A DNA stretch of 64,000 nucleotides from Reticulitermes speratus. Taxonomy: Eukaryota > Arthropoda > Insecta > Blattodea > Rhinotermitidae. Shown here piece by piece: positions 44,385-53,778 of the stretch (within the stretch, counting starts at the first letter, position 1; each line of letters begins with the position of its first letter). The stretch lies in contig JAJKFL010000006.1 of NCBI GenBank assembly GCA_021186555.1, forward strand, positions 5,180,215 through 5,244,214. The letters run 5' to 3'. Made by a program: the position numbers and the translations under genes. Under the pieces are notes generated by a model that had not been told where the DNA came from, made no database searches, and was given only the letters and a program-made list of their open reading frames with translations.

Positions 44385-44670
44385 CCAAATTAAATATTCA
44401 GTGCGTACCTCACAGTAAACACAGTCTCCTTTACACGGCGTTTTCAAACTGTGACGCTGCGAACGTGCTTGCAAAAACGAGTCGGCCTAGACTAGTTGAG
44501 GGATTACTTCAGCCTTACGCAGCGTCATACATTGAACACCCTGTAGAAACCGATTGGTTAATGTTGTTAAAAAAGTTTTTTTATTCTGAGAATCATATGG
44601 AATAAACAAATATCCTGTGGGGACAAAATACAGGTTTTAAACGTTAAAGGGGGTGGTAAATATAGAAACC
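44385..44670 (-). mobile_element. Diverged PB-MITE relative
   Basis: GTACCTCACAGTAAACACAG (cf. GTACCGCGCAGTAAACACAC) near 44404 and GGTGGTAAATATAGAAACCA near 44652 lie in the order and spacing of a single-unit PB-MITE. Strong divergence marks an old copy. Confidence 0.55.
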
Positions 44671-44879
44671 ACTATGGGAAATAACACGGAATTGACTACA
44701 GATCAGTGCTGATAACTTGTAGACACAGATGTAAAAGAAAAGCACGTATATGTGAGTTAGTAGCCACTAAAATGTACGGAAACGAGAAACTAAAAATGAC
44801 TCCCTGTAGCAGAGAAGCTAACTAGCTAATGAAACGACTAGCTATACATGGAGCTCGCCGCCGATGTCTGTATGGAGCC

Positions 44880-45000
44880 ACACGAATTTATTGCACAACT
44901 TAAATCCCAGTTCGTTTAACGTCCACTTTAATATTATCCGTCCATCTACACTTTTCTCCCAAGTCTTCTCTTTCTTTCACTTTTTCCGACCAAAGTTATG
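44880..45000 (-). pseudogene. LINE C-terminal fragment (antisense)
   Basis: Plus-strand GTCCACTTTAATATTATCCG is the complement of the WEDNI-type block region of the LINE ORF, as at 42715-42740. Decayed; frame lost. Confidence 0.5.
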
Positions 45001-45464
45001 TGGGGCCACGTGCTGCTTGGCGTGTAAATATCATCGTCCTTCATTAGTTCACCGTCGTGTTTGGTAACGAGGTTATGTACAGATCTTGGTCTTGTGAGTT
45101 GTGACACCGTGTAATAGTTTCGGAGCAGTGTGCTGCTTCCATCTTCATTGTCGATCCTCAGTGTGAAGGAAATGTCTTCCTCTGATATGTCGGTATCCAC
45201 CTCCAAAGCCGCATAGTGCTGCAACCTGCAATACCACAGTTTGAACACTCATCGGTGTCAGAACTTGGAATTTATCTCCGGCCACTGTTGTAACTTTTTC
45301 TCTTCGCTCTTCCTCGGCACTTTATTCGCAAGTGCTATCGATGTGTATTCTTCGCGTCAGTAACAACCGGTTACAATCGTTATTGTGAGCTGGTTCGCAA
45401 TAAGTGGTATACCTAACCTCGTAAATTATTTTGTAATTTTTCTAATATACGTATATATATGTGA

Positions 45465-45623
45465 AGCCATTCGTATACGGGCCTGGACAGGCCCCTAGAG
45501 TTCCAGGAGGTTGAGGCTCCCAGATTTCTAGACAATCGGCAGATGAAGGGGGTAAGGTTGTCAGTCCTACGCACCTGCCGCCTTTACCCCCCCCCCCCCC
45601 CCCCCAAGAAAGTATTCCTGGTA
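45465..45623 (-). mobile_element. SINE-D copy, 3' part (split)
   Basis: Plus-strand GGCCTGGACAGGCCC, CCAGATTTCTAGACAATCGG and CGCCTTTACCCCC are the complement of SINE-D. It stops at CCTGGTA, where an insertion begins. The C run (about 20) is a homopolymer expansion of the GGGGGG in the family. Confidence 0.75.
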
Positions 45624-46561
45624 GATTAATGGCGGGATTGTCGGATATGTGTGGTAATTCCGGATACCGCTGTCTAAGCGATACTGGTGATGCAGTTGCG
45701 CAAGGAACAGATGAATTAAGTTCAGCTGCCACACAAAAGCTGTTGTGACCTGTCGCCATACTGGTGAAGTCAGTTGTGACCAGTGTACAGCCACTTTTGT
45801 GTGTGTTCAAGAAAGCAAAGTTTTTACAGGCAAGCAGAACTTCTCTAAGTACGCAGTTACTATTACATTTGTCGCAGTTCTGTATACTGCGTTCGAATGA
45901 GCTTGACTTTAAGTGTTAGCTGCGCTGTGAGTGACATTGCTAGTGCCAATAGGTTGTGTAAGAACGATTGAGGTGGCCGTAAATGTCCGATAGCAGAGAG
46001 CGATAATGTCTGACAGTATCTGACATTACTTGCTGCATGTCAGCTGGTCTTTCTTTTGGCAAGTCAAAGGCGTTTTTGAAATTCAGCACCTTAAGAAGGC
46101 TTGAATAATTTCAGTAATGGAGGACTCATTTGGTTTGGAAGACATTACAGCTGTAAACGCTCTGCGAATTTCCCAGCGGCGTCTGGATAAATAACACATT
46201 GTTAGGATTCTGTATTTTCAACATAAAGACAGGACGTCAGGGTTGATAAACTTGACACGTTGCTTCATCCAGACGTCTGCAAGTACAAGACAAAGGGTAT
46301 GTGGTATGACGTCATGGGACAATGAAGACATGGTAAAAGCGACAGTGTCCGACATTACCGGCCACTTTTCTCAGAAGCCTGTTTTGCACTTTTATTACTC
46401 AAATCATTATGTGTGATTATATTTATCGTAATATCTTGGGCCTTTACAGGCTACTAAATAAAGAACATCGGATTGTATTGTGGGGGAAAGAAACTTTAGA
46501 AAAATTGTTCTGACGTAAAGACACTTTGAAAAACAAACCGGTATCCGGCAATCCCCTTGCT
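45624..46561. mobile_element. About 938-bp element inserted into SINE-D, TA-flanked
   Basis: The SINE-D sequence is continuous if 45624-46561 is removed. TA flanks both ends (45622 and 46562). Near the ends, GGGATTGTCGGATA (45634) faces GGGATTGCCGGATA (complement of 46542-46555), an inverted pair with one mismatch. A second inverted pair lies further in (GTGGCCGTAAATGTCCG and CGACATTACCGGCCAC). No transposase frame is present. A non-autonomous TA-targeting DNA transposon is inferred. Confidence 0.6.
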
Positions 46562-46626
46562 TACTCTTTTCATTTCTGTTAGAGGCTGAGTCGACCTTAG
46601 TGCGGCCAGAAGGATGACGTCAATGA
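46562..46626 (-). mobile_element. SINE-D copy, 5' part (split)
   Basis: Plus-strand TTTCTGTTAGAGGCTGAGTC and GGATGACGTCAATGA are the complement of the SINE-D start. It pairs with 45465-45623 as the other half of one element. Confidence 0.75.
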
Positions 46627-46715
46627 AAAAGTCCCTTATTGTATATGTATATGTTACAGTGAGAACCCGAAATCCGTTAAAACCCGATCTTACTAGGTGA
46701 AACTAGCTCCAACGA

Positions 46716-47025
46716 AGTTTAACCTAACCTTACGTATCCTAACCTAACCTAACCTTACGTATCCTAACCTAACCTAACCTAACCTTACGTATCCTAACCT
46801 AACCTAACCTTACGTATCCTAACCTAACCTAACCTTACGTATCCTAACCTAACCTCTAACCTTACGTATCCTAACCTTACCTAACCTAAACTAACCTAAC
46901 CTGACCTAACCTAACCTGACCTGACCTAACCTAACCTAACGTAACCTAACCAAACCTAACCTAACCTTACGTATCCTAACCTTACCTAACCTAACCTAAC
47001 CAAACCTAACCTAACCTAATCTAGT
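46716..47025 (-). repeat. Interstitial telomere-like (TTAGG)n block
   Basis: About 60 pentamers of CCTAA on the plus strand (TTAGG on the minus strand), the ancestral insect telomere repeat. The pentamer phase is kept through recurrent variants CCTTA-CGTAT, which appear together at seven sites, and singletons CCTGA, CCAAA, CGTAA. A three-base slip occurs at 46854. The block is internal and degenerate, so it is not a functional chromosome end here. Confidence 0.9.
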
Positions 47026-47639
47026 AATAACCTATCGGTCATTACTAGATTTTACTAACAGTAGACAGTCAATTCTAGAAGTAACTGCTTAATAGTATTG
47101 ACGACAGCGCTTTGTTGGAACTAGTTTTACCTAGTGACTTGGGGGTTTAACGGATGTCGGGCTGTAACTGTAACATATATATATATATAAATTTACAGAT
47201 ATAACCGCGCCAGCGTAACACAACGTGCGGCCGCGGGTTGGAACCCTTGTCCTAGCGCCCTTTGCGGTGCGGAGTGATTTGTGAATTATACAAACACTAC
47301 ACCAGTAATTGATAGGAGCCTGCAATAAAGCGAAGTGTTTGTGTGTGCGTATCAGCAGGGCACACGGCTTGGGGCCCAACCACAGTTCATAAGCTGTAAA
47401 TCACGAAGAAACAAAGGAAGGCTTCTTGAAAATAGTCCTTTAATGGTGTCACGTGATTATATGACACGTCGTTTAAGCAAGAAGCATTAAATTTGGCCGC
47501 CTTATCTGTGTTTGTGCCGCGCAGTGTGTAATACACCGCTTGCTTGAAGCTTTTCTGAATACACTCGACGCCCGGAAAGCGTTGCTATAAATTTGTTTTC
47601 ATTTTTAAGTGTTCTGATATCGTATTGACTGTCTGCCCG
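47026..47639. other. No gene recognised
   Basis: ATCTAGTAATAACC and its inverse GTCATTACTAGATT form a short hairpin right after the telomere-like block (47019-47053). GTTTAACGGATGTCGGGC near 47146 echoes TCCGTTAAAACCCGATC near 46673 in inverse orientation, so the telomere-like block may lie inside an inverted-repeat-bounded unit (about 46670-47165). Confidence 0.45.
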
Positions 47640-47840
47640 ACCTAAAAATCGGTTTTAGATTCCTGGCAGGGGCACATGCTTTTTTTCTCCCCCGCATTTT
47701 TGAGACCAGCTGTGTACTCCACCGAGCCTGACATCCAGTGGGTACCGGGGGGGCCATCATCTTGTGCCGAGATTAAGAATGCATGGAGCTGCACTTTTAT
47801 TCCCCCATGCGCCTTCATAGTATGGCGCTTAATTAAACGA
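47640..47840 (+). mobile_element. SINE-B copy, decayed head
   Basis: The B-box-like GGTTTTAGATTCCTGGC, then CATCCAGTGGGTACCGG and the tail CATCTTGTGCCGAGATTAAG near 47758, follow the SINE-B order. Confidence 0.7.
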
Positions 47841-48039
47841 AGGGGACTCTCACGTGCTACATTTGGCGCCTGTCTCATCCTCGCCCTAATAAAGATGAGA
47901 CGTTTTCTTTACGAATTTGTCATTTGTATGCGATAAACATAAAGCAGAAAGTAAATTTCCTACTGCAGATATTTTAGGAATGTGTTAGTGACGTCACGGG
48001 CGGTGAAATGTCGGAACGGAACGCATAGCCTGCGAGGGA

Positions 48040-48270
48040 GATCGTGCACACTGAATTTTAATCGGGAAACCTGAACAGAAGAGAACCCTTGGGGGAGAGA
48101 GACTTAGATGGAAGGATAACAATAAATGTAATTTAAAGGTGTGGGCTGGTGGCTCCAGGATAGGGTCAAGTGGCGGGCTTTGTGAACACGGCGATGAACA
48201 TTCAATCTCCATAAATGATGGAAATTTCTTAACTGTTTGTGGAACTGCTTATCTTCTTTATAAGGACCCT
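48040..48270 (+). pseudogene. LINE C-terminal/3' UTR fragment 1
   Basis: A plus frame reads ILIGKPEQKRTLGGERLRWK, matching the GKPEGKRPLGRPRRRW block of insect LINE ORFs, followed by GATAGGGTCAAGTGGCGGGC and the 3' UTR. Frameshifted and 5'-truncated. Confidence 0.7.
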
Positions 48271-48304
48271 TCTGTGTGGAGTTAGATAATTAGTTTAGGG
48301 TGTG

Positions 48305-48440
48305 GAGTGGATTGAAGTGGCTCAGGATACGGACAGGTGGTGGGCTCTGTGAACACGATAACGAATGTTCGGTATCCTTCCGTGAAAGCGGGGAATTTCT
48401 TGACAAGCTCAGAGATTATCACCTGATCAAGGAAGAATGT
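48305..48440 (+). pseudogene. LINE 3' end fragment 2
   Basis: GGCTCAGGATACGGACAGG, GGTGGGCTCTGTGAACACG and GCGGGGAATTTCTTGAC repeat the end of the LINE ORF and UTR a second time, about 140 bp after the first. Two insertions or a local duplication are possible. Confidence 0.65.
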
Positions 48441-48671
48441 GTTTAATGGAGTTGGTTAAAAGGTTAATACCGGCCACGGTACAAAATAGTGCACAGGGTT
48501 GTGTAACATATCCAGATGTTAACCCGTCCTCGGTGCGTCGTACGGTTGTGAATGTATTTAAGGGAACTGTGTCTTGGGCAGTGGTTGGAATTTCAACTCG
48601 CATCGTCATTGAGGGGTCAAGACATTGGTATAGTTCATTTGTTGATTCCTTTAATGTTTATCCCCCCGCCG

Positions 48672-48922
48672 CCCCAATGGCGCAACAGCCCCTAGTGGGT
48701 TATGGCCTCCTCATTATCGAGCTTCACGATCGCACTCAGACACACCACACTCGGTAGGACTCCTCTGGACGAGTGATCAGCCCGTCGCAGAGACCTCTAC
48801 CTGACAACACACAACACTCACAACAGACAGACATCCATGCCCCCGGCGGGATTCGAACCCACAATCCCAGCAAGCGAGTGGCCGCAGACCCACGCCTTAG
48901 ACCGCGCGGCCACTGGGATCGG
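48672..48922 (-). mobile_element. SINE-A copy, full length
   Basis: Reversed. CCAATGGCGCAACAGCCCC at the left, B box complement GGGATTCGAACCCAC near 48847, head complement CGCGGCCACTGGGATCGG at the right. Confidence 0.88.
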
Positions 48923-49025
48923 CTTATGCTTATTTAACGACGCTGTATTTTAGACTGTGTACCATCGAAACATTAGTTGATTAATTTATAATCAACTTGA
49001 ATTGGCCGTGTCCCCATTCACGATA

Positions 49026-49373
49026 CAGTGATACCTCGGCTAACGAGCGACCCTGCTAACGAATTTTTCGGCTAACGAAGATTTTTTTCGCTGTTTTTCG
49101 GATTCGGCTAACGAATATGGATTCGGCTAACGAATGTTTTAGTGGATGCTCGCGCTAACATAAAGCAGCAAACATGAACGGTCGGGCCATTCCAGGAGCT
49201 TATCTTTTCCGTCTGTATGTGTGTGACAAAGAGATGAGCTGACCACATCACATAGGGGAGACCCACGAACCAAAAAGTAAGCGACAAACCCAAGGGAAGC
49301 AGAAAGTTGCTCACGTTTCGGCTAACGAATGTGATTCCGGAACGAATTATCTTCGTTAGCCGAGGTATCACTG
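49026..49373. mobile_element. Tigger/pogo-like MITE
   Basis: CAGTGATACCTCGGCTAACG at the left is inverted at the right (CGTTAGCCGAGGTATCACTG), with TA duplicated on both sides (49024 and 49374). This terminal sequence is typical of Tigger/pogo elements. The subterminal motif CGGCTAACGAA recurs several times near both ends, like transposase-binding subterminal repeats. Length 348 bp with no transposase; the 157-codon minus frame (49108-49581) across it is not one. Confidence 0.88.
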
Positions 49374-49394
49374 TACTCTCCCCTGGTTTTCGTT

Positions 49395-49500
49395 TAGGGA
49401 CTGATGAACAACGAATGCGGTTACATGACCGAGATTTGAACCCGTAACTTCCCGAGTAGGAAGCTGGAGTGCTGCCTACTCGACCTCGAAGTCCGGTGGA
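49395..49500 (-). mobile_element. tRNA-like SINE head
   Basis: The minus strand has a B box (GGGTTCAAATCTCGG) and an A-box-like stretch; the copy breaks off without a recognisable body. Confidence 0.5.
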
Positions 49501-49616
49501 GCGTTGTTCAGTCGGGGAAGTTATCGGACCGCACTGTGAACATGTCTGTAGAATAACTGAAATGAGAAAACGTGCTTGCATGATCCTGATGATATCTTAC
49601 GGGAGACTTACGTACT

Positions 49617-49675
49617 GGGAAGCAGCTTGGTTGATCGACTGGGAAGCAGCTTGGTTGATCGACTGGGAAGCAGGA
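49617..49675 (+). repeat. 24-bp direct repeat, 2.5 copies
   Basis: ACTGGGAAGCAGCTTGGTTG then ATCG repeated. Confidence 0.9.
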
Positions 49676-49794
49676 ATGTTTATGTTAATAATAAATGGCA
49701 GCGCAAAGTTCCGTATTTCAGATTTGTGTAGGTTGTCCTTCAGGTGAGTTCAAAATCCTGTTTATAGAGGACATTAGCGGAAGAGTGTGAGACC

Positions 49795-50400
49795 CAAAAC
49801 ACTTCCTATATAGGAAGCATGTCTTGTTCAAGGCTACTAACTAACTCTATGAATCCAAGTAATTCGTGAGAAGCTGTTTGTTCCTCAGCTAATCAGGAAA
49901 TTCCCCGCAATTTATGGGATACGAAGGTGCATTACCGTGTTTACAAAATCCCGCCTCTTGTCCCAATCCTGAGCCAGATGAATCCAATACAGACCCATCA
50001 TGTTTCTTTAATGTGAATTTTAATATTCTCCTACCATCTACGCCTGCGTCTTCCAAGTGGGCTATTTGCTTCTGGGATTTAGACGTTGCTGTATACACTT
50101 GTATCTCCCGCGCGTGCCACATGCCCCACCCATCTCATTGTTTTTGATGTGATCATCCTGATAATATTTGCGGAGGAGTACAAATCATTAATCTCTGCAT
50201 TATGCAGTTGTCTGCACCTCCTGTTGCTTCCAGCCCCTGAGGTCCAATTGTTCTGCTCAGACCCTATACTCGATCTCTCTCTGTGTATGAAGATTGCCTT
50301 CTTCTGCGACGTAACACCGCGTGGTCTGTCAGAATTTTACTGATGCATCAGTGGAGCTGCTGCCTACATTTCCAGTACCCCGAAGATGGTTTTCCCTAAA
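49795..50400 (-). pseudogene. LINE 3' region, decayed (antisense)
   Basis: The minus strand reads from 50160 downwards through a WAGHVAR-like start, a GKPEGK-like region (SKSQKQ) and a RRWEDNIKMDL-like end ([11 protein letters not shown]), then the ORF end and 3' UTR at 49800-49930. The part at 50160-50400 (plus-strand frame MKIAFFCDVTPRGLSEFY) matches a further repeat commonly adjoined to these LINE ends in insects. All frames are broken. Confidence 0.65.
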
Positions 50401-50811
50401 CGTCTGTAGATGTCTGCCGGACTACACATTTCAGAAGGCGCCAGTTTCATAGACACTGCCGTATGAACACCTTCAGGCTGTGTTCTTCCCCGAATGTCCG
50501 AGACCAAGTTTCATACCCGTGCCTCACCCAGCGAGAACAATGCCGGAAAAAAACTTTTTCTGGTGCTGCGGCAGATTATCGGCGGGACGTGAACTAAAGC
50601 GAAATAGCCGATTCGGGAAATCAGTCAGGCGCCGTTCTGCAGTGTCTAATTTGTCATTTCGTGTTTGTGTTTGATACTGAATGTAGATTTGATAACGGCA
50701 TTGACATTGGTAAATGTTTAAGGTGCGGGAAACCTTGTGTATTTAAGGTTTCTGGCTTAGAGGTTGTTATATGTTACCATCTGCTTTCACATTCAACTCT
50801 TCTATAACTTT
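50401..50811. other. No gene recognised
   Basis: A 64-codon frame (50480-50674) has no recognisable domain. Confidence 0.4.
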
Positions 50812-51070
50812 GGGCCGCGATAGCTCAGTCGGTATAGCGGCTTCCTACGGACTGGACAGTCCTGGGATCGAATCCCGGTGGGGGTGAGATTTTCTGCACC
50901 CGGTCAGACCGGCTCTGGGACCCACCCAGCGTCCTGTACAATGGGTACCGAGTCTGTTTCCCGGGGTTAAAGCGGCCGGGGCGTGGCGTTGACCACCCAC
51001 CCCCATCTAGCGTCAAAGTTACAGGAAGAGTAGAGCTATACCTCTACTCCCCCTCTGGGCTTTCATCGCA
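50812..51070 (+). mobile_element. SINE-B copy, best preserved
   Basis: The head GCGATAGCTCAGTCGGTATA (A box) and GGGATCGAATCCCGGTGG (B box) could pass for a tRNA, but the sequence runs on through GGGTACCGAGTCTG, the tail CCCCCATCTAGCGTC and AGCTATACCTCTACTCCCCC. This copy serves as the reference for the family: the 3' part with TATACCTCTACTCC is what appears reversed at 27225, 30329, 31293 and 32712. Confidence 0.9.
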
Positions 51071-51084
51071 GGTTATAGAGTGAA

Positions 51085-51250
51085 CGTTACTTATACTACA
51101 CCTTTTTGGACTTCTTGACCCTTGAAGATGGGACCGCTAAGTTGTCCTGAAACGTCGGTGCATAATTACCACTGTACGCTGCATAATATCCCAGAAGAGC
51201 GCCGACCTCTACATCGCGGCGGAAGCCTGATATCACACAATAAACTTCAC
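51085..51250 (+). mobile_element. Dispersed repeat with hammerhead-like vestige
   Basis: CTTGAAGA, T, GGGAC/GTCCT helix II, GAAAC, GTC and a short ACC/GGT helix I lie at 51118-51160. The core has an extra T (CTTGAAGA in place of CTGAAGA) and lacks a helix III loop. Homologous to 18645-18975 (minus). Confidence 0.5.
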
Positions 51251-51957
51251 TCCAGACAAATCAGTACACTTCAATTGCGCAGTGATACGTTCCTTTGACT
51301 TCCGGTTAACATCACTATGTTCCGTCACATTTATTTCTTAACATATGCATTTGACCTGGGAGATCTTCAAGTGTTTTAAATCAAACGGTCTCCGCAGTAA
51401 CACAAACGAAGTTTGAAACACGCTGTTATACTGCATCCTGTCGTATAACTGATACCATATAACACAGTCATGGATAATTTCCTCGTCCCTTAATTGGTAA
51501 AGAAAACTTCCATCTGTTATGGAGTTCACAAGAGCCCACAATCGGCCGCTGTCCTGAAATGTTACAAATTTATTTCCGATCCTCACACCCTATATCTTTA
51601 AGTCCCCGTTTTAATATCCTCCTACAGATCTAATCCTGTTCCCTTGAGGACCTCCAGTTAAAATTTTATACGCATGTGCCGTCGCTCCGATCTGTATTCC
51701 ATATGCATTGTACTTTTACTGGCGATAAGACATGGGAACTGTATGTGTCACCTTGTGGACATTCCAGCATGATCGATTCAGTGTTAAGAAAACATTCGAG
51801 ACTGATAAAGCCGTGGTCAACCCTGGCGTTCCATAGATGTTGCATCAGAACATACCGTAAAATTTAACATTAACGTATGTGTCGGTATGAGCAGCATTAA
51901 AACTTTTTCGTTTTATGGACATCTGTATGGCGCTGCGCGTTGGCTTTCTTATTTTGT
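51251..51957. other. No gene recognised
   Basis: An 82-codon minus frame (51338-51586) and a 63-codon plus frame have no recognisable domain. Confidence 0.4.
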
Positions 51958-52180
51958 ATGATTTGTTTAACGACACTGTCAATAATCCAGGCTATATTGC
52001 GTCATGAGTTGGAAAGGATGTGGATGGAAGCGGTCGTGGCCAAATTCGAGGCTACTAACTGGCGTCTGCCTGGAGTGACCGACGAAAGCCAGAATTCCTC
52101 AGGACAGCCGATTTTAGTGTCGAGATTTAAACCCGGAATCTGCAAGATACGAAGCGAAAGTGCTGCCTTCCTGTACCGTT
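51958..52180 (-). mobile_element. SINE with SINE-C-type tail (second copy)
   Basis: Plus-strand GTTTAACGACACTGTCAATA at the left is the tail complement; GATTTAAACCCGGAATCTGC and GAAAGTGCTGCCTTCC at the right are the complement of a tRNA-like head. It parallels 41168-41445. The 181-codon plus frame crossing it into the 22-bp array is not a gene. Confidence 0.65.
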
Positions 52181-52224
52181 GCGCTTGTCTTAAGCGCGAT
52201 CTACAGTGTGGGTACTTGTGGTAC

Positions 52225-52372
52225 GGTCACGATCAGCTCAACGTACGGTTACCCTCAGCTCAAGGTACGGTCACGCTCAGCTCAAGGTACGCTCACGCTC
52301 AGCTCAAGGTACGCTCACGCTCAGCTCAAGGTACGGTCACGCTCAGCTCAAGGTACGGTCACGATCAGTGGC
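52225..52372 (+). repeat. 22-bp minisatellite, about 6 copies
   Basis: The unit is CAAGGTACGGTCACGCTCAG then CT, with GCTC/GGTC and GATC/GCTC variants. Because 22 is not a multiple of three, all three plus frames show the same rotating peptide. Confidence 0.92.
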
Positions 52373-53049
52373 AGTCGAGCGCAGTTCATTTTACTTTAAA
52401 CATGTTCAAAATCTTAACCAACAGTGGGGGTAGTCGCATTGCTTTGTGTCAAATGTTCTTTCGAAGAATACCCGCGCTCGTCTGAGTGCCCCTTGACTTG
52501 AACGGGACCGTTGGTATGAACATACGCATTTAAATGCAGGCAAAGAATATTTTCACTATCCGTGAGCTGACGTGACCGAAGCACGCTTTAAATACTTTAA
52601 ATGTCTGGTTTATTTTAAAACTTGCTGATGCTCAACTAGTTTTTCGCCGAGTTGTTTATTTTTTTTTTTTGGCATATACCACTACAAATATGATGTTGCA
52701 GATTTAGTTGCGTTTAATACATGACGCTACAGAGAACGAGAAATTGTTTTCCGTGTGCTTGAAATATTCACCATATAGATAAGTTTAGGTCAAAGGACTT
52801 TTAGACATTAGGTTTGTTAATAACCTGATCTTTTGTTAATACAGCATTTTTTATACGGCGTTCAGTTTTGAAGGACTTACTGCAGTTCGATATGAGCTTG
52901 ATGTCGCGTGGGAGGCTTATATTAGGTCGAAGTGAGCCAAGCTGGACAGAGACGACAGCTGATACCAGAATTCAATCAAATCCGTCTAGCACATTGTTTC
53001 TGAATCAGTTTGTACGGACAGCCGGACACACGTAGATTGCTATTTTCTG
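52373..53049. other. No gene recognised
   Basis: AT-rich sequence with a T-run at 52659-52670; nothing coding or repeated. Confidence 0.5.
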
Positions 53050-53215
53050 TTACGTGGCGCCGTGTTGTCTGGTATAAGTTCACCGACGTTTCAGAGGATC
53101 CTGCTCCTTGCAGTAGTAGGGTAGATGAAACCCTGGTGATTGAGGATGCATGATTTAAAAAAATCGGTTCGATCCTACCAGACTGTACGGTGTCGCATCA
53201 GTCTTTATTTTAAAT
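53050..53215. mobile_element. Foldback-like repeat
   Basis: GGCGCCGTGTTGTCTGGTA (53056) faces ACCAGACTGTACGGTGTCGC (53178) in inverse orientation. GACGTTTCAGAGGATCCTGC next to the left end recalls the GAAACGTC strings of the hammerhead-like repeats. A partial copy (GTCAGACTGCACGGTGTC) is at 61186-61203. Confidence 0.55.
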
Positions 53216-53778
53216 GCCGTGAGAACGTGAAGTCTTCATGCGGTTTTTTTTTTGCATAAAAGTATTTATCCTATTACATAATGTACTTAAGATACGCAGT
53301 TAAGATAATCTTTTCCTTAAAGTCAGTATCGTTTGTTTTGTATTTAATAAATACCGAACAGATTAGATTACATTAACGCATCTCTTACGTTATGTAATAT
53401 TTTCATTCGGTTCCGTGTCACCGAATACCACTCGATCAAATACCCGCAGACACTGATGAAAATTTGCATCTCTTATTGTAATTTAAACCATCATTTCTTT
53501 TAAAAGCCTTTTTTTTTGTTTATGTTCCATTGAATGTATTACTTTGTGCCTCCATTGTAACACGGTCCACCAGTTGATTAACACTGCCATAGACGGTATT
53601 CATTATAGCCAGTGCAACAGAAACTGCACGATGACATTCCAAACCAGGGTCGATTGGTGGAATTTGTTCGTATGCCATTCTGCAAACTTTGGTTTTAAAA
53701 TTACAGAATCATTAAACCAACAAACGTGTACCTCTGTAAGGTGCGAAATGTGAAATTCTAAATTAAATATTTATCAGC
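53216..53778. other. No gene recognised
   Basis: AT-rich with several T-runs. A 69-codon frame (53544-53753) has no recognisable domain. Confidence 0.5.

Noticed and set aside
46716-47025. A true chromosome end
   Set aside because: The block is internal, degenerate and followed by ordinary sequence with SINEs on both sides.
50815-50890. A tRNA gene
   Set aside because: A and B boxes are good, but the sequence is the head of SINE-B: the same head is followed by the same unrelated body elsewhere, and the acceptor stem does not close.
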